A stretch of 5,031 nucleotides of DNA from contig JACRDV010000146.1 of NCBI GenBank assembly GCA_024860865.1, positions 1 through 5,031 of the forward strand, in the 5' to 3' direction. The translations under genes and the position numbers were made by a program. Shown here piece after piece: positions 1 through 4,830 of this stretch. The notes beneath the pieces are model-generated. The model had not been told where the DNA came from and made no database searches. It saw only the letters and a program-made list of their open reading frames with translations. Source of the stretch: Methanobacteriota archaeon (lineage in GTDB: Archaea; JACRDV01). Position 1 is the first letter of the stretch; every line of letters starts with the position of its first letter.

Positions 1-261
1 AAGTTTAATGTAATTTACACAGCTAAACCAGCTATGCTTTACCTTATTCTAGGAGGACTACTTGGCGGTACAGTAGGAGTAGTTGGATTTTACGCTGCTC
101 TAAAGTTCATTAGTGTTTCAAAAGCTGTGCCAATAATTAGTACCTTTCCGCTTTTAGCCGCATTATTTGCAGTTATATCTCTTGGTGAGAAACTAACACC
201 TCAGCTATTGGTTGGGACTGCATTAGTTGTTGCAGGCATTGCATTGGTTGGGTACTCTTAA
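1..261 (+). CDS. EamA/DMT-family membrane transporter, C-terminal fragment
   Basis: This is the 3' end of a gene whose frame is already open at base 1; 86 codons are visible before the TAA. The protein has three hydrophobic stretches, roughly residues 13-33, 42-62 and 69-86, separated by short loops. The Gly/Ala-rich first stretch, the loop reading LGEKLTPQ and the last helix with GTALVVAGI are typical of the end of the second EamA repeat in drug/metabolite transporters, which usually have ten helices. By family it would be an inner-membrane exporter or permease of small molecules; the substrate cannot be read from this end. The stop lies about 50 nt before the chosen amzA start, so co-transcription is likely. 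An in-frame ATG at 34 is internal to the fold and is not the real start. Confidence 0.85.
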   Translation, partial: KFNVIYTAKPAMLYLILGGLLGGTVGVVGFYAALKFISVSKAVPIISTFPLLAALFAVISLGEKLTPQLLVGTALVVAGIALVGYS

Positions 262-312
262 GAAGTGATTAATCTCCACACAAAAGCATTGGTAAAGCTA
301 AAATTTTTTGAA

Positions 313-867
313 GTGATTTATATAATTTTAAAATTACTTCCAATTGAATCAGTTCAACATTCAGTTTTAGAAAATATTTCATCTGGCATAAAAGAAATTT
401 TTGGAGAAATTTTTGAAGTCCAAACTGCTAAAGAGGGACTAGAGGTTCCTAAAGATGCTTATAATTCTTCACGCAAGCAGTATAAATCTGAAGCCTTTCT
501 TGAATTAGCTCAAAAGTTGCCAAAGCACTCGAGGGTTGATCGTATTTTAGCTGTTACAAATGTTGATCTTTATGCTCATCCTTTAAATTTTATTTTTGGC
601 CAAGCACAAAAACCTGGCAAAGTTGCATTAATTTCTATTTATAGATTAAACCCAAGATTCTACGGTCAAACTTTTGATGAGCAACTCTATAAAGATCGAA
701 TAGTTAAAGAAGCTGTTCATGAGTTGGGTCATACTCTTGGACTTGCTCATTGCAAAGATATAAAATGTGTAATGGTATTTTCTAACAGCATTATTGAAGT
801 GGATAGAAAAAAGAAGTATTTTTGTGAAAAATGTTGGAGCGAAGTAATTAAATGGAAGTCAAAATAA
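313..867 (+). CDS. amzA: Archaemetzincin, zinc metalloprotease
   Basis: This is a 184-residue protein with the archaemetzincin signature. The zinc-binding helix HELGHTLGLAH (residues 136-146) gives three His ligands and the catalytic Glu137. Cys147, Cys152, Met154 (the Met-turn position) and the pair Cys171-x-x-Cys174 follow, and these four Cys form the family's second structural zinc site. The spacing from the Met to the CxxC is 16 residues, one less than the 17 I recall as the family consensus. The N-terminus IYIILKLLPIE matches the usual first strand, and the mid-region DAYNSSRKQY matches the conserved block before the long helix. The natural protein substrate of the family is unknown. The start is uncertain: GTG at 313 fits family length, whereas GTG at 265 would add 16 residues and leave only 3 nt after the transporter. 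Neither has a clear ribosome-binding site. No signal peptide is seen, so the protein is probably cytoplasmic. Confidence 0.93.
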   Translation: MIYIILKLLPIESVQHSVLENISSGIKEIFGEIFEVQTAKEGLEVPKDAYNSSRKQYKSEAFLELAQKLPKHSRVDRILAVTNVDLYAHPLNFIFGQAQKPGKVALISIYRLNPRFYGQTFDEQLYKDRIVKEAVHELGHTLGLAHCKDIKCVMVFSNSIIEVDRKKKYFCEKCWSEVIKWKSK

Positions 868-1292
868 GACAAGTGAGGTCTAGCGACCTCTTTCGAGTAA
901 TCGAAATTGAATACGCTTCTTTTAAAGATGCTTATGCTCCATTTTTGCTCCTAGAGCTTTACGAGACTTGTTACAATGGATTTTTAGTGGCTGAGATAGA
1001 TGAAATGGTCGTTGGATATGCAATTGGAATTTCTGATAGAAATCACGGAAGGCTCATATCCATCGCTGTGGATCCAAAATACCGAAAGCGCGGGGCGGGA
1101 AGTGCGCTTATGAGGGCTATTTTGGAACAATTAAAACAAATTGGTGCCAAAGAAGTGATGTTAGAGGTTAGAGAGGGCAATACTGAAGCAATAGAGCTGT
1201 ATTTAAGCTTTGGCTTTGAAAAAAAAGGGCGAATGAAAAGCTATTATTCTGACGGAGAAGATGCAATAATAATGGAAAAAAAGTTAATTTAA
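852..1292 (+). CDS. rimI: GNAT N-acetyltransferase, RimI/Ard1 type
   Basis: This is a complete 146-residue GNAT domain. The acetyl-CoA pyrophosphate loop is R78-K-R-G-A-G83, after strand 4 (RLISIAVDP). The C-terminal half carries the Ard1/RimI block: LEVREGN at 104-110, the EAIELY helix ending at Tyr117, then FGF (120-122) and YYSDGEDA (131-138). An early LELYE (34-38) also matches archaeal Ard1. The family moves an acetyl group from acetyl-CoA to protein N-terminal amines; archaeal members have broad specificity for Ser, Met and similar N-termini. The ATG lies inside the end of amzA with a 16-nt overlap, and GGAG at 836-839 is a distant possible ribosome-binding site, so translation is probably coupled to amzA. 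The stop overlaps the end of the opposite-strand UPF0058 gene by 9 bp. The family call is sure; the exact substrate is not known. Confidence 0.93.
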   Translation: MEVKIRQVRSSDLFRVIEIEYASFKDAYAPFLLLELYETCYNGFLVAEIDEMVVGYAIGISDRNHGRLISIAVDPKYRKRGAGSALMRAILEQLKQIGAKEVMLEVREGNTEAIELYLSFGFEKKGRMKSYYSDGEDAIIMEKKLI

Positions 1293-1595
1293 TGGTTTTC
1301 TCAATTCAATTGTAGCTTCTTTCTTAGAACGATTTGCAAGCTCTCCAAGTCTCTTCGTGATCAATTTTATTTCATTTGGGTTCCGTTGAGAAAGCGCTTG
1401 TGTGATTTGCCTAGCTAAAATGAAAATCGCATATTTATGCTCAGCTTTTGTGCGATGGATGTGATGCGGACAAATATTCAAATTTTCATATTCTTGAAAA
1501 AAATCTGTTGAAACCCCATCCACCCTGATGTGTTCCATCACATTCACAAGAACTTTGTGTAAATGAATGAGCTCATCTTTATAGATTACACGCAC
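1284..1595 (-). CDS. UPF0058 family protein, archaeal, function unknown
   Basis: This 103-residue protein is recognised from the KDELIHLH motif at 6-13 and the conserved HHIHRTKAEHKYAIFIL block at 44-60, rich in His and basic residues; both characterise UPF0058, a family found in archaea. The function is unknown. The clustered His, Cys42 and Glu52 could bind a metal, but that is inference. The remainder looks alpha-helical, with no signal peptide or membrane segment. The annotated GTG start is weakly supported because GGAG (1597-1600) ends only one base before it. Family members usually begin right before the KDEL motif, so the true initiation codon may lie three or four codons downstream, although no standard start codon is there. 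A TATA-like box at 1641-1650 suggests its own promoter. The gene converges on rimI with a 9-bp overlap at the 3' ends. Confidence 0.88.
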   Translation of the reverse strand: MRVIYKDELIHLHKVLVNVMEHIRVDGVSTDFFQEYENLNICPHHIHRTKAEHKYAIFILARQITQALSQRNPNEIKLITKRLGELANRSKKEATIELRKPLN

Positions 1596-1640
1596 TCTCC
1601 AAAAAATAAAATCACAACTATACTACAGTAAACAACTTAC

Positions 1641-1650
1641 TCATAAAAGT
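1641..1650 (-). promoter_or_regulatory. TATA-like box for the UPF0058 gene
   Basis: On the minus strand this reads ACTTTTATGA. Transcription starting about 26 nt downstream, near 1620, would leave a leader of roughly 25 nt carrying GGAG just before the GTG start. It lies between the dnaG T-tracts and the gene, as expected for an independent promoter. The assignment is by position and composition only. Confidence 0.4.
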
Positions 1651-1659
1651 TTCTGCCAG

Positions 1660-1684
1660 AAAAAAATTTTGCAAAGAAAAAAAA
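1660..1684 (-). terminator. T-tract terminator after dnaG
   Basis: On the minus strand two runs, T8 (1684-1677) and T7 (1666-1660), occur 20 to 44 nt past the dnaG stop. No strong hairpin precedes them. Archaeal RNA polymerase terminates at T-rich tracts without needing a hairpin, so this fits the end of the Toprim-dnaG transcript and separates it from UPF0058. Confidence 0.55.
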
Positions 1685-1703
1685 TTTAATTCAATTTTAT
1701 AAT

Positions 1704-2966
1704 TTATCTTTTCTCAAAATTTCCAGACGATAAAATTTTAAGCGCGGGTGGGCGATTGATTATATTCCCGGTTTTCACACCAACTAAGAAGCTAATGCCT
1801 TTCTCATTTGCTAAATCAATTAATCGTTGCGTAACAACACCATCAAACACTACTGCATAAATTTTGTTCGTTGATTCTTGCAACGTTTTTGTTAAATCAC
1901 GCACTATAACTTCGCCCATTAAGTTTAAATCACTATCGAGCAAATGTGCTTTTAAACTTCCTGTTAGAGATTCTAATATATTCAACAGCCTCTCAGATTT
2001 TTCATCCAATTTTTCTTCTTGCTCAAATCTTGGCGGTGCTCGCTCAAAATATTCTCTTCGCTCAAAATATTCTCTTCGCCGTGGTATGTGGGGCCTTCTT
2101 TTGAATTCTGCCCTCTCTGGTTCGATATGCTCAAGAGATAACATTGGTGTTGCCTGTTCGGCTGGAATTTTATTCCTCAATGCTTTTATTATTTCTTTAT
2201 AAGTTAATTCTTCGACTTCTTTGCCCTCTGGAGCGCGAGCCACGTAATCAACTTCTGCAACTTGCAACAATTCCTTTAGTATAAGTTCCCCGCCTCTATC
2301 TCCGTCAACAAAAGCAGTAACTGTTTTTTCTTTACTAATGTCGATAATAGTTTGTGGGATGTTTGTTCCTTCAACAGCTATTGCATTTTTAATGCCGTGC
2401 TTTAATAGAATTAGCACATCAGCTCGTCCCTCAACAACGATTATAGCATCCGATTCCCCAACTGCAGGTCCTGCTGGTAACCTTTCAGAACCGTAGTCAA
2501 TGATTTCGCTAGTTCTAATTGACTGCTTAACTTCTTCTGTAATTTCCTGACTTTCTGGAGTAATTTCTTCAAAAAGAGTTGTTAAAATCTCTCTTGCACG
2601 GTCAATTACCATTCTTCGCTTAGCTGCTCTAACATCCTCAATTTTTAAAACAGATATCTCTGCTTTACACGGACCAACTTTATCGATTGATTCAAGCGCA
2701 GCAGCCAAAACAGCAGTTTCAACCTTGTCTAAGCTAGAAGGTATTATTATTGACCCGTGAGTTTTGCCGCCTGTAGAGCGTATCTCAACTTCGATTCTTC
2801 CTATGCGACCTGTCTTTTGTAACTCACGTAAGTCTAAATCCTCACCCAATAAACCCTCTGTTTGTCCAAAAATAGCCCCGACAACGTCGGGCTTTTCAAC
2901 AATGCCATCAGCATCAATTTCAGCATGTGTAACATATTTTGTAGTAGTAACCTCACCTTTTTCCAC
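1704..2966 (-). CDS. dnaG: Archaeal DnaG: Toprim primase / exosome subunit
   Basis: With the GTG start at 2966 the protein has 420 residues. It opens with the conserved archaeal N-terminal domain (TTKYVTHAEI from residue 7, then DVVGAIFGQTEGLLGEDLDL at 27-46 and the LQKTGRIGRIEV block). The Toprim domain follows: VVEGRADV with catalytic Glu179, then FVDGDRGG with Asp221 and Asp223 as metal ligands. A charged, Pro/Arg/Glu-rich linker (about 266-329) leads to a C-terminal domain. Archaeal DnaG can make RNA primers in vitro and is a stable subunit of the RNA-degrading exosome, where it helps poly(A)-rich substrate binding. I chose 2966 because GGAGGG (2974-2979) sits 7 nt upstream and the extra 16 residues from an in-frame TTG at 3014 are unlike the family. 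The linker holds an exact 18-bp tandem duplication. The small Toprim gene lies 110 bp upstream, with a TATA-like box between. Confidence 0.96.
   Translation of the reverse strand: MEKGEVTTTKYVTHAEIDADGIVEKPDVVGAIFGQTEGLLGEDLDLRELQKTGRIGRIEVEIRSTGGKTHGSIIIPSSLDKVETAVLAAALESIDKVGPCKAEISVLKIEDVRAAKRRMVIDRAREILTTLFEEITPESQEITEEVKQSIRTSEIIDYGSERLPAGPAVGESDAIIVVEGRADVLILLKHGIKNAIAVEGTNIPQTIIDISKEKTVTAFVDGDRGGELILKELLQVAEVDYVARAPEGKEVEELTYKEIIKALRNKIPAEQATPMLSLEHIEPERAEFKRRPHIPRRREYFERREYFERAPPRFEQEEKLDEKSERLLNILESLTGSLKAHLLDSDLNLMGEVIVRDLTKTLQESTNKIYAVVFDGVVTQRLIDLANEKGISFLVGVKTGNIINRPPALKILSSGNFEKR
2040..2079. repeat. 18-bp tandem duplication in the dnaG linker
   Basis: Two perfect copies of an 18-bp unit (2043-2060 and 2061-2078) stand head to tail; the period-18 match extends over 2040-2079. 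The unit is in frame and encodes the hexapeptide RREYFE twice, followed by another Arg, in the variable linker between the Toprim and C-terminal domains. Identical codons in both copies suggest a recent slippage or duplication event. Confidence 0.9.
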
Positions 2967-2973
2967 GTAAATA

Positions 2974-2979
2974 CCCTCC
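2974..2979 (-). promoter_or_regulatory. Ribosome-binding site deciding the dnaG start
   Basis: On the minus strand this reads GGAGGG, 7 nt before the GTG at 2966. It is a strong match to the archaeal anti-Shine-Dalgarno sequence and excludes the longer TTG start at 3014 as the main one. Confidence 0.8.
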
Positions 2980-3059
2980 AATTGTAAACTACCTTGTTCC
3001 AAATTCTCAACCAATTTTCCAAAAAGAAATTAGAATAAATGGTCATAATTTTTCATTTG

Positions 3060-3069
3060 GTTTTATATT
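3060..3069 (-). promoter_or_regulatory. TATA-like box upstream of dnaG
   Basis: On the minus strand this reads AATATAAAAC, inside the 110-bp gap between the Toprim gene stop (3077) and the dnaG start. A start about 26 nt downstream would give a leader of about 70 nt. It suggests dnaG can be transcribed separately from the upstream Toprim gene, in addition to read-through. Confidence 0.4.
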
Positions 3070-3076
3070 ACATCAT

Positions 3077-3517
3077 CTATAATAAATTATCATAGAAAGA
3101 CAAGCTTAATTTTTTAGTCTTGGCCTGTTTTAGGACATTTTCGAAGTGAACTGCTAAGCTTTCAACATCTTTCAATCCTTTTTTAACTAATTTTTTGAAA
3201 TTTTTTCTAAGTTCTAAATTTGGAGCCACACCTTCTCCTTGAAGGCAAGCGGCCAATTTTTTAGCCGTCTTTTCACCTCTTTTGTCAAAATCGGTCAAAA
3301 TAACCGCTTTAGAAGCTTTTTCTGAGATTTTTTCAGCAAGTGAAAGTAATGATTTGCCTTGAGCTATGGTAATGAATTTTCCGCGTATGCCGAGCTTTTT
3401 TAAAGCACTAACATCACGCCTACCTTCAACAATAATGGGAATTTCATCACTTGACAGTGTTTGAAGCCTCTTTAACAAGGAAAAGAGCTCCTCAATCTGG
3501 GCTTCAGTGTATTTCAA
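3077..3517 (-). CDS. Small Toprim protein, UPF0292 / COG1658 (RNase M5-like)
   Basis: This 146-residue protein is mostly one Toprim domain: IIVEGRRDV with catalytic Glu31 near the N-terminus, GKFITIAQGK in the middle, and TDFDKRGEK with Asp76 and Asp78 as metal ligands. The C-terminal third is Lys-rich and ends with the GLKDVESL motif (114-121) typical of UPF0292. The group is related to bacterial ribonuclease M5, which trims 5S rRNA precursors, but archaeal members lack a proven function, so an RNA-cleaving role is inference. The TTG start at 3517 is well supported by GGTGAT (3523-3528) with a 5-nt spacer. The gene sits directly upstream of dnaG on the same strand and 17 nt from the edge of a structured RNA region. 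No membrane segment or signal peptide is present. Confidence 0.9.
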   Translation of the reverse strand: MKYTEAQIEELFSLLKRLQTLSSDEIPIIVEGRRDVSALKKLGIRGKFITIAQGKSLLSLAEKISEKASKAVILTDFDKRGEKTAKKLAACLQGEGVAPNLELRKNFKKLVKKGLKDVESLAVHFENVLKQAKTKKLSLSFYDNLL

Positions 3518-3522
3518 TTAAA

Positions 3523-3528
3523 ATCACC
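3523..3528 (-). promoter_or_regulatory. Ribosome-binding site of the UPF0292 Toprim gene
   Basis: On the minus strand this reads GGTGAT, five bases before the TTG start. It is fully complementary to the archaeal 16S 3' end and makes the rare TTG start credible. Confidence 0.75.
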
Positions 3529-3534
3529 AAATAT

Positions 3535-3806
3535 GGGGCCTGCCTATGCCCTACTGATAACCCTTAGCTATCAGCGGTAGAATTCTTCAATTCCTCCTGC
3601 CAAGTAACCCTCCAGTAGGATAATAGCAGGTCCCGCTCTTGCTAGTGTGCTAGGTCGGGGTTGTCCTTTAATCATTGTTAGGCGTCACGCCAAGTTCATA
3701 AAGGGACCCTAGAAACTTCGGCCTAAATACCCAGCAAGAGGCTCAAATGTTGCCGCAAAGCTTGCTTAAGCGCTCATAAAATCCCGCTTATCCTCGATCC
3801 TGCGGC
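3535..3806 (+). ncRNA. Candidate structured non-coding RNA, family not recognised
   Basis: The segment has no plausible ORF, is much richer in G+C than its surroundings and folds into three domains. Domain I: GGGGCCUGC (3535-3543) pairs with GCAGGUCCC (3626-3634), enclosing a hairpin CUGAUA (3554-3559) / UAUCAG (3569-3574). Domain II is a long hairpin: 3636-3643 with 3733-3740, UAGGUCGGGG (3651-3660) with CUUCGGCCUA (3716-3725), GUCCUUUA (3663-3670) with 3699-3707 across one bulged G, and tip GGCG/CGCC (3681-3684, 3688-3691). Domain III: GCCGCA (3752-3757) with UGCGGC (3801-3806), inner UAAGCG (3767-3772) with CGCUUA (3785-3790). Four pairs in these helices are G-U only if the RNA is read on +, and a T7 tract follows. 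Against this, one helix (3636-3645/3731-3740) is longer on the minus strand. I found neither the SRP S-domain GGAAG loop nor the RNase P GAGGAAAGUCC motif. Being a structured leader of the Toprim gene is the alternative. Confidence 0.6.
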
Positions 3807-3820
3807 TTATGATTTCATTG

Positions 3821-3830
3821 CATTTATAAT
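3821..3830 (-). promoter_or_regulatory. TATA-like box facing the RNA region and Toprim-dnaG genes
   Basis: On the minus strand this reads ATTATAAATG. Initiation would fall near 3800-3806, at the outer edge of the 3752-3806 hairpin, giving a transcript that crosses the whole structured region before reaching the Toprim start at 3517. No better TATA candidate is seen closer to that gene, so this may be the operon promoter with a leader of about 285 nt. Confidence 0.4.
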
Positions 3831-3840
3831 ATTGTACTGG

Positions 3841-3847
3841 TTTTTTT
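3841..3847 (+). terminator. T7 tract after the structured RNA
   Basis: Seven T residues follow the last helix of the RNA candidate by about 35 nt. In archaea such a tract is sufficient for termination, which fits a + strand RNA ending near 3847. A small inverted repeat (AGAAC 3849-3853, GTTCT 3859-3863) lies just beyond. Confidence 0.4.
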
Positions 3848-3903
3848 AAGAACTTTGCGTTCTAAGCGGAATACTCCTTTTTAAGGTTCTATGTCAATTT
3901 TTC

Positions 3904-3934
3904 TATCAGATTTAAAAAAGTTTATCAGATTTAA
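3904..3934. repeat. 12-bp direct repeat TATCAGATTTAA
   Basis: Perfect copies lie at 3904-3915 and 3923-3934, a 19-base period, in the AT-rich gap after the T7 tract. The spacing of nearly two helical turns could suit a protein-binding site, but with this base composition chance or slippage is also possible. Confidence 0.6.
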
Positions 3935-3953
3935 GAGAAAAGCCTTTTTGATT
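3930..3953. repeat. Dispersed AAAAGCCTTTTT element, copy 1
   Basis: This is 24 bases matching 4325-4349 except for one substitution and one missing G. The core is an A-run and a T-run flanking GCC, which can form a tiny hairpin and gives a T5 tract on the + strand. It may be a terminator or a remnant of a duplicated intergenic sequence. Confidence 0.55.
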
Positions 3954-4002
3954 AAAACTTAAATTCAAAATTGGAAAGTGTGTTTTAGTCCTCAGGAGAC
4001 AT

Positions 4003-4203
4003 CTAACGTTTCATCTCTAGATGAATCAACATCAGATTCCGGTTCAGCTTTAGCAAATAATTACTCATCACATCTATCCCGGCTATAAGAAACCTAAAGT
4101 ATGTATCGACAAACGCTCTATTCATATCCACAAATGGGGCAAATGGAAGTAACTTCACATTCTCCTCTGATTGTTGTTTTGTTTTTCTTATTTTAGTTTT
4201 CAC
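4003..4203 (-). CDS. Small hypothetical protein, possibly frameshifted
   Basis: This is a 66-codon frame that I do not recognise. It has a very basic N-terminus (Lys/Arg-rich residues 2-9), then LLPFAPFVDMNRAF and a moderately hydrophobic helix around 35-52 (FRFLIAGIDVMSNYLL). The GTG start is supported by GGTGA at 4210-4214 with a 6-nt spacer and a TATA-like AT tract upstream. Two oddities suggest decay or a sequencing shift. First, a 6-codon ATG frame reading MSGDKK (4220-4203) ends in a TGA that overlaps the GTG. Second, from about 4047 the frame shifted by one base gives an acidic, natural-looking tail (FAKAEPESDVDSSRDETLDVS) ending at TGA 3992-3994. The basic start, central helical part and acidic tail would make a coherent small protein. 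It stands alone, with no gene neighbour close by. Confidence 0.45.
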   Translation of the reverse strand: MKTKIRKTKQQSEENVKLLPFAPFVDMNRAFVDTYFRFLIAGIDVMSNYLLKLNRNLMLIHLEMKR

Positions 4204-4209
4204 TTTTTG

Positions 4210-4250
4210 TCACCACTCATAGAGCATTTTTAAAAAATATTAAAAGATAA
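4210..4250 (-). promoter_or_regulatory. Putative promoter and ribosome-binding site of the small gene
   Basis: On the minus strand an AT tract containing CTTTTAATATT (4246-4236) resembles a TATA box and is followed by GGTGA (4214-4210), six bases before the GTG at 4203. The ribosome-binding site is the firmer part; the box lies in a generally AT-rich stretch. Confidence 0.4.
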
Positions 4251-4324
4251 CCCAAAGAATCATACAAAAATTACAATTTTGGTAAGAATTTTTTTCAACC
4301 TTATTCAATCCAATTTTAATGATA

Positions 4325-4349
4325 TTTAAGAAAAAAGCCTTTTTGGATT
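4325..4349. repeat. Dispersed AAAAGCCTTTTT element, copy 2
   Basis: This is the second copy of the element at 3930-3953, in the same orientation about 395 bases away; 23 of 25 aligned positions agree. The stretch around it (about 4250-4510) holds no gene I can support, and the two copies bracket the small minus-strand gene. Confidence 0.55.
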
Positions 4350-4521
4350 TGATTTCACCATAAATCAGTAGACCATAAGAGCAGTTGTACCTTTTGGAAA
4401 TCCCATTTTTAAGAAAATAACGATGAACCATATCCTGATTATCCATGAGAATAATTCCGCTAATAGAATTAATTACAAGTTGATTCCCTTGGATTTTTAG
4501 GGTATTCACGATGAAATTTAA

Positions 4522-4720
4522 GCTCGACGAGGTAATGAGAGACAGATCGAGGAACACAGATTTCATAAAAAGAGCATTGCCAAGATTATCTCTTGGGTTA
4601 ATGAGTCAGAAAAGATATTTCCCAGTTATGTTCTTGATGGAAGCAACAACCTATGAGTATGGTTTTGATGTTTCATCAATTTTTTATAATAAAATTTCGC
4701 GAGAATACCATTTGTTTTAA
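4522..4720 (+). pseudogene. Probable gene relic, unrecognised, frameshifted
   Basis: A 44-codon open stretch from 4522 to the TGA at 4654-4656 has no start codon and follows a stop at 4519-4521. Its content reads like real protein: a charged segment RQIEEHRFHKK, then AKIISWVNESEKIF and SYVLDGSN. After the stop, a different frame continues plausibly as YEYGFDVSSIFYNKISREY to a TAA at 4718-4720. This pattern, a coding-like composition broken by stops and a frame change, suggests the eroded remains of a gene. I do not recognise the family. A full 69-codon frame from ATG 4511 crosses the same DNA, but its first half is less protein-like and lacks a ribosome-binding site. Chance reading of AT-rich DNA cannot be excluded. 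Confidence 0.3.
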
Positions 4721-4796
4721 CTGATGGATGAATCGCTAATACTTCCGGTGACCTCCCCCTCCACTTGTTCCTTGTTCAAATCCAAATTAATTTCAA

Positions 4797-4814
4797 AAAT
4801 TTTTAATATTTTTA
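4797..4814 (+). promoter_or_regulatory. TATA-like region upstream of the second structured RNA
   Basis: The AT tract containing TTTTTAATATT precedes by about 25-30 nt the point near 4831 where base composition turns G+C-rich and complementary helices begin. That spacing fits an archaeal TATA box for a + strand RNA, although the tract is long and its centre cannot be fixed. Confidence 0.35.
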
Positions 4815-4830
4815 AGTTCTTAATTTCCTT

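Larger units (their letters stand above)
3848..4000. other. AT-rich intergenic stretch without a gene
   Basis: I see no coding frame with a start and ribosome-binding site here. The content is a perfect 12-bp direct repeat and the first copy of a dispersed 24-25 bp element, both listed separately. Confidence 0.5.

Noticed and set aside
1864-2202. Open frame on the + strand, 112 codons
   Set aside because: It is the antisense shadow of dnaG, with no ribosome-binding site and Ser/Phe-rich content typical of reverse frames.
2967-3014. Longer dnaG starting at TTG 3014
   Set aside because: The extra 16 residues do not resemble the family N-terminus, no ribosome-binding site precedes the TTG, and GGAGGG sits correctly before the GTG at 2966.
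3641-3725. Resemblance of GTGCTAGGTCGGGG to the Alu-domain start of archaeal and Bacillus SRP RNA
   Set aside because: Only about 14 bases match. The predicted fold here is one linear hairpin, not the two-hairpin Alu fold, and no S-domain GGAAG loop occurs anywhere in the region.
3774-3791. CATAAAATCCCGCTTAT resembles the RNase P conserved region V (ACAGAAnCCnGCUUA)
   Set aside because: The GCTTA part pairs locally with TAAGCG just upstream, no conserved region I (GAGGAAAGUCC) is present, and the flanks do not form a P1 helix.
3752-3806. H/ACA-type guide RNA in the third domain hairpin
   Set aside because: The stem with an internal loop resembles a pseudouridylation pocket, but no ACA/ANA box follows the stem at the right distance and no kink-turn is visible.
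4240-4566. 108-codon minus-strand frame from ATG 4566
   Set aside because: There is no ribosome-binding site, the content is Ile/Asn/Lys/Ser-rich as expected of random AT-rich DNA, and it recalls no family beyond a faint STAS-like LDLS string. It remains possible but is not supported.
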